Shown one piece after another: positions 35,092 through 43,249 of a DNA stretch of 64,000 nucleotides. The position numbers were made by a program, and so were the translations under genes. The stretch is from G963674685 sp963674685 (GTDB taxonomy: Bacteria; Lernaellota; Lernaellaia; JACKCT01), in contig CAXXWT010000005.1 in NCBI GenBank assembly GCA_963674685.2, positions 558,001 through 622,000 on the forward strand, written 5' to 3'. The notes beneath the pieces were generated by a model. That model ran no database searches, was not told the origin of the DNA, and was given only the letters and a program-made list of their open reading frames with translations. Each line of letters opens with the position of its first letter. Position 1 is the first letter of the stretch.

Positions 35092-35152
35092 GCGTGTTTC
35101 CCGTATTTTTCAAACCGATAACTCTCCGCGCGCAAAGTATCACAATTTCGTT

Positions 35153-36139
35153 TCACCAGATATGCCCCATGATCCGGTTAAGCGGCGCCAGATAACCGTC
35201 AAGAGCCTTGAATCCGCGCCAGTCGCAAGCCGCGCACAGTGGCGTGCAGCTTCTATCGAAACGTAAAAGGCTCTTTCGAACCTCCGTGAAGCGCTTGCCG
35301 AACCACACGCCGCGGACTCCCGACTCCATGACATTTCCCATCACTTCCGCCGCCGTCATGTCCTGGCAGCAAAGCGAAACCGTCCCGTCGTAAATGATGT
35401 TGATCTGCGTGAAGGGAAAAGTGCAAAAAGCGGGCATGGGCCTTGTCAGCGCCGGGACGTTCGGCGAAGAGCCGGCGCGATTGGCGATTTTCATTTCCGC
35501 GTCCCGGACGTGAACCTGCGTTTTTTGCCGAAACGAATCATGCAGCGCATCCACGGCGACGCGCACATTTTCCGGGACTTTCGCATCGGTCACGTAACAA
35601 TTGACGATCATTTCATCGAGGCCGGATTCGAATAAATTATCGGCGAGGCTCGAATCCAGGCGGATGCCGTTTGTGCTGATCTGCAAAAATGCGCCGGGCA
35701 GTTTACCCCTGGCGAAGGCGACGCGCTCGGCGATGGCTTCGTCCAATAGCGGCTCGTTGTTGACGAAAAAAGCCACGCGCCCGGTAAAAGGTATTTCGGA
35801 TAATTCATTGATACACCGCGCGAAGACCTCGTCGCTCATGCGGTGATCTTTCCGGGGGCTGTTTTGCGCCGCCGCCGCGCAGAAAGCACACCGCCCGTTG
35901 CAGATCGTCCGCGTTTCCAAAGAAACGGTGTGCGGCATGGCGGTGTCCGCGCCGGGCCCGCATCGCGCCGCGGCCTGCCCGGACAATAGAGGAAACAACC
36001 TGTAATGCAGAAAATTTTCCGGGATATGCCCGATAATCCGCCTGGCCGGCGGTTTAAGATATTTCGATATCCATCGACTTTGCGTTGTGGCGATTTCGCC
36101 CAATTTTAAGCCTCGTAAAAAAGACTGAACCGCGATCAT
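35153..36139 (-). CDS. Radical SAM/SPASM-domain protein
   Basis: The CNGRCAFC motif gives the CX3CX2C radical-SAM cluster (residues about 80-87). GRVAFFVNNEPLLDE and LQISTNGIRLD follow as further core strands. The C-terminal half has CTFPFTQINIIYDGTVSLCC and CTPLCAACDW, a SPASM-type auxiliary Fe-S domain. I prefer ATG 36139 (328 residues), because the frame back to 36268 has an unusual N-terminus; neither start has a clear ribosome site. Members modify peptides or small molecules, and no precursor peptide is visible nearby. It lies downstream of nothing and 60 bases before larB, possibly in one transcript with it. Confidence 0.8.
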   Translation of the reverse strand: MIAVQSFLRGLKLGEIATTQSRWISKYLKPPARRIIGHIPENFLHYRLFPLLSGQAAARCGPGADTAMPHTVSLETRTICNGRCAFCAAAAQNSPRKDHRMSDEVFARCINELSEIPFTGRVAFFVNNEPLLDEAIAERVAFARGKLPGAFLQISTNGIRLDSSLADNLFESGLDEMIVNCYVTDAKVPENVRVAVDALHDSFRQKTQVHVRDAEMKIANRAGSSPNVPALTRPMPAFCTFPFTQINIIYDGTVSLCCQDMTAAEVMGNVMESGVRGVWFGKRFTEVRKSLLRFDRSCTPLCAACDWRGFKALDGYLAPLNRIMGHIW

Positions 36140-36268
36140 AACACGCGGCCATGGCGCGGTCGAGATTCCCCGGCCCGCCGGGCGTACGTCATGAAACCGG
36201 GTTTTTACGGATCCCCGAAGAAAATGGGGAGAAAATTGTAGTACGCAGTCTACAAATCTGCTTTTCAA

Positions 36269-36672
36269 AGGAAAATCTTCTCAATCCGATATCGCGTGAC
36301 GGGACGGCCTGAGTGACGAGACGGTTTGAGTGAATGACCGTTTGAGTGAATGACAAATCTGTCATTCCGAGCGAGTCCGTCAGGACGAGTCGAGGAATCC
36401 CTTAAACGATGCGTGTTTATCATTTTACTGTGTACATCATGGCAAGGCGGCAGCGCCTCATTGAAGGGATTCCTCCACTACGCTAAAGCTCCGGTCGGAA
36501 TGACAAAGTCGTCGCTTGCTCGGAATGAAAGTGAATTCGCAAACCGGCCCAAAACCGACAGACGAACCAAAACCCCGTTTTATGACGCAGGCCGCGGCCC
36601 GCCCGTCGTTTTCGCGACGACCTTAAGCGCCGATAGCTTGCTGCGGAAAATCCCTTTTGTTAAGGTCTTTGC
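36269..36672. repeat. Intergenic repeat region with inverted GGAATCCC/GGGATTCC arms
   Basis: Two GTTTGAGTGAATGAC direct repeats (about 36326-36354) lead into GTCATTCCGAGCG...GAGGAATCCCTTAA (36360-36403). An inverted partner AAGGGATTCCTCC...GGTCGGAATGAC follows at 36463-36502. The arms could form a long imperfect hairpin typical of dispersed intergenic repeats in bacterial genomes. A 108-codon open frame across it (36350-36676) is a by-product. No gene is supported here. Confidence 0.55.
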
Positions 36673-37323
36673 ATGACTGGCGAAAAACTTGTGGGATTAT
36701 TCGGCGGAACCTTCAACCCCGTGCACAACGGCCATATCCGGCTTGCGCGGGCCGCCGCCGAAATATTGAAGCTGACAAAACTGATTTTCATCCCCAGCGC
36801 CCTTCCCCCGCACAAAGATCTGGCCGACGACATGGATCCGAAACACCGCCTGCGCATGGTCAGGCTGGCCGCTGGAAATGATCCCCTGTTAGACGTGTCC
36901 GACGTCGAGGTCCGGCGCGGCGGGCAAAGTTACACATTGGAAACTTTAAGGCGGATGCATCGGGATTATCCGAACTGCCGATTTGTATTTTTCATCGGCT
37001 CCGACGCCTGGATCGACATCGCCGCCTGGCATCGCGTGCGTGATCTGCTGCCTCTGGCCGACTGGGCGCTGATGCGAAGGCCCGGCTACGCGGTCGAAAA
37101 GCCGATGAAATATCTCGGCGCGCTGGAAAAAGATTTCGAAAAGGTTGACGATGGCTGGCGGCACAAGGAGTCGAGTGCAAAGATTTTCACAATCGATCTG
37201 CCTTTATTCGATATCAGCAGCACGGAGGTACGCAGGAAAATAAAAGAAGGGCAATCGGTCCGGGGAATGATCCCGGATGCGGTCGCAGCTTATATTCAGC
37301 GAGAAAATCTTTATTGCCGATAG
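36673..37323 (+). CDS. nadD: Nicotinate-nucleotide adenylyltransferase
   Basis: NadD transfers AMP from ATP to nicotinate mononucleotide, giving nicotinic acid adenine dinucleotide for NAD synthesis. The 216-residue protein has the N-terminal GLFGGTFNPVHNGHIRLA nucleotidyltransferase motif, PSALPPHK, IGSDAWIDIAAWHR and the C-terminal ISSTEVRRKI motif. Start ATG 36673. Confidence 0.95.
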   Translation: MTGEKLVGLFGGTFNPVHNGHIRLARAAAEILKLTKLIFIPSALPPHKDLADDMDPKHRLRMVRLAAGNDPLLDVSDVEVRRGGQSYTLETLRRMHRDYPNCRFVFFIGSDAWIDIAAWHRVRDLLPLADWALMRRPGYAVEKPMKYLGALEKDFEKVDDGWRHKESSAKIFTIDLPLFDISSTEVRRKIKEGQSVRGMIPDAVAAYIQRENLYCR

Positions 37324-37383
37324 GACGCAAACCCATTAATCGGCGTTCAGCAGAAGACTAAGGAGTAAAAAAGCGCACGAAAC

Positions 37384-37530
37384 TTAGCCGGCGATTTTTT
37401 CCGTCGCTTTCGCATGAATCGGGAAGACCGGAGTGGAGCCGTCGCGGCTCAGAACCCGTTTGCGATCTTTGCCCATTTTGCGCGTTCTGCGTTTTCTGAT
37501 CGATTCAGTTTTTTTAGAATTGGAAGCCAT
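37384..37530 (-). CDS. Small basic conserved-type protein, 48 residues
   Basis: ATG 37530 has AGGTGG upstream. The product (MASNSKKTESIRKRRTRKMG ... FPIHAKATEKIAG) is strongly basic with an N-terminal Ser/Lys stretch. Small Lys/Arg-rich proteins of this layout, ending in a TPxFPIH-like segment, occur in deltaproteobacterial-type genomes and may bind RNA or DNA, but the function is unknown. The longer frame back to 37746 would overlap the sfsA remnant and lacks a ribosome site, so I reject that start. Confidence 0.6.
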   Translation of the reverse strand: MASNSKKTESIRKRRTRKMGKDRKRVLSRDGSTPVFPIHAKATEKIAG

Positions 37531-37650
37531 GGTCACCACCTGAAAGACTACAAATCGGCGGTCTGTATAGGCAATCGCGGCCCGAAAGTCAAGATCGGAC
37601 TCACATTTCGTTGACATTGGGCCTTTGCCGCCCGTAGCATTGCTGGTCCC

Positions 37651-38032
37651 ATGATATTCGAAAACCTGATTTCGCGCCGATTCCAAAAAAGAATAAACCG
37701 CTTCGTAGCCCAGATGAATAATGATCATGGAGGTAAAAAGCTGCACGCTGGTCGTTGATCGTCATGGTTTTTTTCCCGACGCCCCGACCACGCGAGGCGC
37801 CCGGCATCTCAGGGAATTGACCCGGCGCGCACAATCCGGCAAAAAGGCGGCTGTTTTATTCTGCGTGCAGCGCAGCGACTGTGAAGCGGTTTCCCCGAAC
37901 CGGGAAACGGATCCCGATTTCGCGCAGGCTTTGCAGGCCGCCGCGAGCGCGGGCGTGGATATCCTGGCCGTGCGCTGCAACGTCGGCAAAAAAAGAATCG
38001 CCGTTTTTAACGGAATTCGGATTGAGTTGTGA
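37651..38032 (+). pseudogene. sfsA: Remnant of sfsA, internal deletion and frameshift
   Basis: From ATG 37651, one frame reads MIFENLISRRFQKRINRFVA, the typical SfsA N-terminus, and then hits TGA after 35 codons. From about 37721 a different frame gives MEVKSCTLVVDRHGFFPDAP, TRGARHLRELTRRAQSG, AVLFCVQRSDCEAVSP and ILAVRCNVGKK, the SfsA C-terminal third. About 100 residues between are missing. SfsA is normally near 230 residues and acts as a sugar-fermentation-stimulation/nuclease-like protein. The next gene's GTG overlaps the remnant's stop, suggesting a former operon. Confidence 0.75.
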
Positions 38033-39825
38033 AAAATAAATCGTTCTGGAAATCATTTGGCGCGGATTTCGCGGTCGTCACAGTGCTGGCCGCGGCCGTC
38101 GTTTTCTTTTTGCCCTTCGGAGGCTTCGATTCATCCTCCCTGCCCTCGGCGGATGACGACAGCGTTCGGGCATGGCTTGACGCCACGCTGTTCGACCAAA
38201 CCATGCGCAGCGCGTTGGAAAGATACGGCGCGCTGCCGGGCCAGAATATTTATCTTAACGGCGGCATCCCCCTGGGCGCGCATCCCCTGGACGGCGCGTT
38301 GTCGCCCTTATCTTTGGCGCTTCACGACCTCGATGCGCTGACGGCGGTAAAAATCAAAACGTTCCTGGCGGTATTCGCCGGGGCCGCGGCGCTTTTTCTG
38401 CTGGCCGGGCGGGCGGGCGCCGGCAGACTCGCATCCGCCACGGCGGCGCTGATTGTCCCCGCATCCGGTTTTGTTCAGCAGCGGATTATTACCGCGCCGC
38501 TTGACCTGCAGGTGCTTTTCGCCGCCTATGCCCTGGTCGTCGTTTTATACGGATCGTGCGTCACGTCCTATTGCATCACCGCCGCCGTGCTGTTCGCCAT
38601 CGCCGCCATGCAGTCCGGCTCCCTGATTTTCTTCGCGCCCGTCGCCCTGGTCTTGGCCGCTCTTATCCGGATCTACAGCGACGTCGAGGAGAAAAAAGAC
38701 GCCGCCGCGTCGCTGGGTCTGATCCTGATGTTCGGATTGCTTTTTGCGACCATCAAATGGCTGCCCGCCGTGGAGCTTTTGAAACTCAGATTCATGGAGT
38801 CGGCGGCGAAGAGTTTTCTCGTTCACCCGAACGTGGGATTGATCACGCGCGCCGGCCGGGGCATTTCCTTGTTGACGCCCGCCTTTGCCGGATGGCTCAT
38901 CATTCCATTGTTGCTGGCGGCGGCGGCGGGATCGCGCATCGAAGGGCGGCGTGGAAAATTGTCGGCCCTGAGCCTGATTTTCCTTTTTATCACAATCCTG
39001 CCGCATGCTTCTTTGGACGTTAACGGCAAAGCGTCCGCGTGGATGGCGATCAGATCCCTTTCCATGCCGCAATCCGTGGCGCCGGTTTTCGCCCTGATGA
39101 CTCTGGGCGCCTTGTGCGCCCTGGCTTTTCACAAAATCCTCGAATGGAAAAAACCCGCCGGTTACGCTCTGACGGCGGTCTTTGCGGCGCTTCTGGCATT
39201 CGGCCATTTCAGCCGGGATATCCCCGACGGCGGTCAAATGCCCCAAAGCCCGGACCTGAGCCAATATCAAAATGCGCCGGACCGGGAGCCCGATTTTTTC
39301 CCGGTCCAGCTATACGATTCCAGGAAACACAAGGCGCTGACAAGTCATCACCCGGCGCTTTTCGTCGCCCGACAGGCCGGCGTCGTCAACGGGCTGCAAT
39401 TCTACGGCCCCAAAACCCGTGTTTCGCCGAAGATCAAAATTCGATCCGGCGCCGACAGAACCTGGAAAAACAAGCGATACAAAGGCGAGGTTTACTTCGG
39501 GCACAATCGCGGGAAAGTCCTGGATTACCAGGATCGCGGCAACCTCATGAAAGTATCGGTCAAGGCTTACAAGAAAGATTCCGACTTGATTTTCAACAGA
39601 AATTTCGATTCCGGCTGGAGCGCCGAAGGATACGAAACCGGACCTCTCAAAGGCCTTCTCGGCGTTCACCTGCCCGAACCGGGCGATTACGACATCACAT
39701 TGGTTCATCGGCCGACCACAGCCCTGTATGGCGCATTTTTAAGCGGCGCCGCGGTATTTTTTGTCATGCTCTTTTCAGCCGTGGGATGGATCGCGCATAA
39801 GAGAAAAATGAAAGTTTGCAAGTGA
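38029..39825 (+). CDS. Polytopic membrane protein, YfhO/GT-C-like
   Basis: The 598-residue product starts at GTG 38029, overlapping the stop of the sfsA remnant. About ten to eleven helices occupy residues 15-395. An N-terminal extracytoplasmic loop (about 35-90, DQTMRSALERYGALPGQNIYLNGGIPLGAHPLDG) recalls the acceptor loops of GT-C glycosyltransferases and YfhO-type proteins. A soluble C-terminal domain (about 400-570, FFPVQLYDSRKHKAL ... NRNFDSGWSAEGY) ends in one last helix and a basic tail. The NFDSGWSAEGY...GLLGVHLPEPGDYDITLVHRP ending matches the beta-sandwich ends of YfhO-like proteins. Likely envelope biogenesis; substrate unknown. Confidence 0.7.
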   Translation: MKNKSFWKSFGADFAVVTVLAAAVVFFLPFGGFDSSSLPSADDDSVRAWLDATLFDQTMRSALERYGALPGQNIYLNGGIPLGAHPLDGALSPLSLALHDLDALTAVKIKTFLAVFAGAAALFLLAGRAGAGRLASATAALIVPASGFVQQRIITAPLDLQVLFAAYALVVVLYGSCVTSYCITAAVLFAIAAMQSGSLIFFAPVALVLAALIRIYSDVEEKKDAAASLGLILMFGLLFATIKWLPAVELLKLRFMESAAKSFLVHPNVGLITRAGRGISLLTPAFAGWLIIPLLLAAAAGSRIEGRRGKLSALSLIFLFITILPHASLDVNGKASAWMAIRSLSMPQSVAPVFALMTLGALCALAFHKILEWKKPAGYALTAVFAALLAFGHFSRDIPDGGQMPQSPDLSQYQNAPDREPDFFPVQLYDSRKHKALTSHHPALFVARQAGVVNGLQFYGPKTRVSPKIKIRSGADRTWKNKRYKGEVYFGHNRGKVLDYQDRGNLMKVSVKAYKKDSDLIFNRNFDSGWSAEGYETGPLKGLLGVHLPEPGDYDITLVHRPTTALYGAFLSGAAVFFVMLFSAVGWIAHKRKMKVCK

Positions 39826-39881
39826 CGGTTCGCGCGCCGGAAATACTGTTTTGATCTGCGTGTCCTGTGTTATAAGAGACT

Positions 39882-39933
39882 GTCGATAAGTGAAAATACG
39901 TCCGATTTTTGCTCATTTTGCGCATTTATCGAC
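39882..39933 (+). terminator. Inverted repeat upstream of the PEBP lipoprotein
   Basis: GTCGATAAGTG and CGCATTTATCGAC pair over 8-10 bases with a 28-base loop that includes a T-rich stretch. It could be the terminator of the preceding gene or an operator for the next. Confidence 0.3.
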
Positions 39934-39971
39934 GATCTTATAATTAACGGGTATTTCAAAGGCTGACATTC

Positions 39972-40721
39972 ATGCCTAAAGCATTGCATGCGCTCTTGCC
40001 GACGCTGCTTCTCATCGCACTGACGCAGGTTCTCGCCTGCCATTTCTTTGCGGAAGATGACGAGTGTGATATCGACAATAATGCGGAAAACGCCGATGAC
40101 GACAATGGCGACGACGATAACGACGCCGATGACGACAGCAATAATGACGATGACGATGCGAATGACGATGTGAACGACGATGCGGACGATGATGATGTGA
40201 ACGATGACGCCGACGACGATGCCGACGATGATTCACAGGGAACTTTCCGGCTTCTGTCGCCGACGCTGCGTGAAGGTGATTTCATCCCGGCTTCCTATAC
40301 CTGCGACACCAACCTGGTCGAGTACCCCAACGGAGTTTCGCCGCCCCTGGGCTGGGTTTATCCTCCCGACGGCGCGCAGTCGCTGGTCGCCCTGATGATC
40401 AATGAGTCCGAAGACAACAGAGTTCACTGGGCGCTTATCAATATTCCCGCCGACTGTCAGTACCTGGACGAAGCCCTGAGTCCCGAGTCCGCGGACCTGC
40501 CGGGGGACTCCTGGGAAACCCGGAATGATTTCGACACGCGGGGATATCGGGGGCCGTGCCCGCCGGTGGGCGTGTTGTACACCTATCGCATCGAGATTCT
40601 CGCCCTGGATCGTATGATCGAAAAACCCGCGGATCAGCAAGTCAGCTATGCGGCCATTGCGCAGGAAGTGGACGATGCTTTGATTGAAAGCAGTTCCTTT
40701 GAAGTGTTTTATCAGCATTGA
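39972..40721 (+). CDS. Asp-rich-linker lipoprotein with PEBP/YbhB-like domain
   Basis: The signal peptide has a good lipobox (QVLA-Cys23). Residues 28-88 are Asp-rich (ADDDSNNDDDDANDDVNDDA and similar). The rest is a phosphatidylethanolamine-binding-protein fold: VSPPLGWVYPPDGAQSLVAL, VHWALINIPAD, NDFDTRGYRGPCPPVG and LYTYRIEILALD are the ligand-site and signature segments of the bacterial YbhB branch. PEBP proteins bind anionic phosphate-like groups; the role of a surface-anchored one is unclear. The Asp-rich stalk matches those of the genes ending at 2242 and starting at 28888. Confidence 0.87.
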   Translation: MPKALHALLPTLLLIALTQVLACHFFAEDDECDIDNNAENADDDNGDDDNDADDDSNNDDDDANDDVNDDADDDDVNDDADDDADDDSQGTFRLLSPTLREGDFIPASYTCDTNLVEYPNGVSPPLGWVYPPDGAQSLVALMINESEDNRVHWALINIPADCQYLDEALSPESADLPGDSWETRNDFDTRGYRGPCPPVGVLYTYRIEILALDRMIEKPADQQVSYAAIAQEVDDALIESSSFEVFYQH

Positions 40722-40739
40722 AATCATAAAGAGGAAAAA

Positions 40740-41042
40740 ATGATCCATCGAGTCGCACGGATGAAACTGAAAAACCCCAAAGAAGCGAAGGCGGTTTTGG
40801 ATGAATCCCGGCGCGTGTTTTTATCCTTTCCGGGCGTCGTGGGGTTTTCCGCCGGCCCCATCAATATCCCCGCGGATTACGAATACGACATCTGCCTGCT
40901 CATCGATCTTGAAAACGCGGACATGATCGAAACCTACCGCATGAGCCCGGGACACCGCGCATTCGTCGATGATTTCCTGAGGCCGAAACTGGAGAAGATG
41001 GAAATTTTCAACGTGGAACTGCCCTTAAAAAAGAACGTTTGA
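40740..41042 (+). CDS. Stress-responsive A/B barrel (Dabb) domain protein
   Basis: The 100-residue protein starts at ATG 40740 after GAGGAAAAA. It has the Dabb layout: IHRVARMKLKNP at the start, FPGVVGFSAGPINI, YDICLLIDLENADMIETYRM and PGHRAFVDDFLRP with the conserved His in the last helix. The family forms ferredoxin-like dimers of varied enzymatic or unknown function. 18 bases after the PEBP gene, probably one transcript. Confidence 0.85.
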   Translation: MIHRVARMKLKNPKEAKAVLDESRRVFLSFPGVVGFSAGPINIPADYEYDICLLIDLENADMIETYRMSPGHRAFVDDFLRPKLEKMEIFNVELPLKKNV

Positions 41043-41144
41043 TATTGTTTTCATCATCGTATCCGGTATTCATGCGTCAGATAAAAGAGGCGAAAAATTT
41101 CCAAAAATATAAAAAATATTTTACTCGGCGATCCAAACGCATGG

Positions 41145-43238
41145 ATGCCCGTTTATAAATACTTTATCAAATTCCGATCCGCCGGCCGTAAAAAGCGCTC
41201 GCTGATACTTGCGGCGGCGACTTTTTATCTTTTCCTGAAATGTTATTTATTTGCCAACCAACTCGTTGTTCCGGTCATTTCCTCCCTCGACGGCCTTTAT
41301 GACGATAAAAAGGCATACTGCCTGCTCTTTCTCCAGATTCTGGGATTGATCGTCCTGGCCTGCCTGCTGGTATTTATCGTCAGCCTGGCGACGGATCGGC
41401 CAAAAGAACAGCCTTTGAAAAAAAATTCCTTGTTTCGACACCCGTTGATGACTTTTTTCGCGACCACATCGATTGTTCTCATTGTTGTCGGTTTCATCCC
41501 GACGGTTATTGCCAAAGTATTTTTTGACTTCGAAAAAGCTTTCTATGATCCGATATGGCCGAGATCGCAATATTTTCATTCCATTGCCCTATTGGCTTTT
41601 TGCGTGGGATTTTTTCGGGCGGATATCAAAGTCTCCCGCGACCGGGTTCACTGGTGGACGGCGCCTTTTTTTATTTTGCCCTTCCGTTTTTTCAACAGCT
41701 TCCCGCTGTTATGGTGGAGTTTTCTTTCCGCCTGGCTCCCGTCGCGCTATTGGACTGCCTGGCGCATCCCTTTGACCCTGGCGACATGTTTTTTACCATT
41801 GCTTTCCTATCCCGAGTCCCAACCGATCCGCGACACCGTGCCCGCTTACAAGGGAAAAGGCATGGTCGAGTTGGAAAAATACGGCGACAATTGCTACCAG
41901 ATTGTCCGCGTCCCCGGCAAATACGAGTTTTACATGGTATGCACGAGCATGATCGGGCATTTTACAAAGGGCGCCAAAGACGTATGGACGATGAAAGACA
42001 AAGTTGATTTTAACGTTCATTTCAATGAAGCTTCTTATAATTTCACCGATAATAAAGCCTATGTTTTCAATTATCGAAATTCGTCGGTTCATGTCATCGA
42101 TCTGGAAAGCATGTCCCAAATCGATGCGATACGGGTTCCCAGAAAAATGTTCCCGACAAGCTCCGTTGATTTCCATCAACTCTATGACAGCGCATCAAAA
42201 AGACTTTTTATCGCCGATTCCGCGGGCTTGGTATTGATCATAGATGTCGATCGGCCTGAAATTATCCGTTCACTCTATATTCACGGCCCGAACGGCCTTG
42301 TCTCGTTTCTTTTGGACGAAGAAAAAAATTGTTTAATCCTTCTATTTTCATATTCCGTCGGCATTCTCGATCTGGAGCAGGATTCGATCGTCCGAACGCT
42401 CACATTTCGGCACAGAACCGGGGGGATGGATTATATTCCGGAACATGGAGAAATCTTCGTCAGCTTTCCGGAAATCATGAAAATCGATGCATTTAAGTTT
42501 GACGACCTGGAAGTCTTGCGAAGCTATCACGCTCCTTTTGGAGTACGAACCATTTGCGCGGACCCGGCCCATGAAGTCCTGATATCAACGTCATTAACCG
42601 GCTCGACGGAAGTCAGAAACCTCCTGTCCGGCGAGCTGATCCGGCGAAACAAAACTGTCGCCTGGGCGCATTGGATTGAATTATTTCCCGAGATGGGAAA
42701 GGCTGTGATCAGCGCCGGAGCCTCCAATACCAGGATATGGAACTACCTCCAATCTTCCGGCAAACTGCCCTGGAAAACCCGCATGGAGATTGATATTGAA
42801 AAATGGCTGAACTATGTGTTCCTCAATGTGCGGCCGTTCAAAAGCATCGTTGGTGAAATGGCCTCGAAAGATATCAGGAAGACCTCTATGGCCGGACACG
42901 ATACCAGCATTTTTATGGTGGGACCTTCCGGGGTGGAACGCTCCGATGGCCAGGCAATATTACAGCTTGCCGGTTATAACGTTTCGGTCATGAATTACGA
43001 AGAATTTCTCAAACGAGAGCCCTTCGGGAACTCCGGCGACGTTTTCATCGTCGATATTGACGGCCCCGATTCGTTGCCGGAAAAAATTATCCGGTCAATC
43101 GAGAAAAACAATACCGACGCACGGATAGTAAACGCCACAAGGGATCCGAATCGTTGCACCGGCAGCGGATACGATTGTTTCACGATCCCTTATAACGATC
43201 CCATAGAAAATTATGAGGATGTAATCTCCTTGAATTGA
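41145..43238 (+). CDS. Membrane-anchored beta-propeller protein with receiver-like C-terminal domain
   Basis: The 697-residue protein is not one I recognise. Helices lie at about 20-40, 55-82, 100-125, 145-160, 172-190 and 200-222. A propeller-like body (about 230-560) has repeated strand patterns such as NKAYVFNYRNSSVHVIDLES, KRLFIADSAGLVLIIDVDRP, NCLILLFSYSVGILDLEQD and HEVLISTSLTGSTEVRNL. The last about 100 residues (TSIFMVGPSGVERSDGQAIL, YNVSVMNYEEF, GDVFIVDIDGPDSLPE, DARIVNATRDP) fold in the order of a response-regulator receiver, but the usual acidic pair and Lys are not clear. It may sense conditions through the propeller and signal through a degenerate receiver. Its 3' end faces the cyclase gene, 11 bases apart. 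Confidence 0.65.
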   Translation: MPVYKYFIKFRSAGRKKRSLILAAATFYLFLKCYLFANQLVVPVISSLDGLYDDKKAYCLLFLQILGLIVLACLLVFIVSLATDRPKEQPLKKNSLFRHPLMTFFATTSIVLIVVGFIPTVIAKVFFDFEKAFYDPIWPRSQYFHSIALLAFCVGFFRADIKVSRDRVHWWTAPFFILPFRFFNSFPLLWWSFLSAWLPSRYWTAWRIPLTLATCFLPLLSYPESQPIRDTVPAYKGKGMVELEKYGDNCYQIVRVPGKYEFYMVCTSMIGHFTKGAKDVWTMKDKVDFNVHFNEASYNFTDNKAYVFNYRNSSVHVIDLESMSQIDAIRVPRKMFPTSSVDFHQLYDSASKRLFIADSAGLVLIIDVDRPEIIRSLYIHGPNGLVSFLLDEEKNCLILLFSYSVGILDLEQDSIVRTLTFRHRTGGMDYIPEHGEIFVSFPEIMKIDAFKFDDLEVLRSYHAPFGVRTICADPAHEVLISTSLTGSTEVRNLLSGELIRRNKTVAWAHWIELFPEMGKAVISAGASNTRIWNYLQSSGKLPWKTRMEIDIEKWLNYVFLNVRPFKSIVGEMASKDIRKTSMAGHDTSIFMVGPSGVERSDGQAILQLAGYNVSVMNYEEFLKREPFGNSGDVFIVDIDGPDSLPEKIIRSIEKNNTDARIVNATRDPNRCTGSGYDCFTIPYNDPIENYEDVISLN

Positions 43239-43249
43239 CGACTTTCGGT

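Noticed and set aside
36350..36676. 108-codon frame upstream of nadD
   Set aside because: It runs through an inverted intergenic repeat, has no ribosome site and overlaps the nadD start.
37531..37746. N-terminal extension of the small basic protein
   Set aside because: It would overlap the sfsA remnant and has no ribosome site, while ATG 37530 has AGGTGG.
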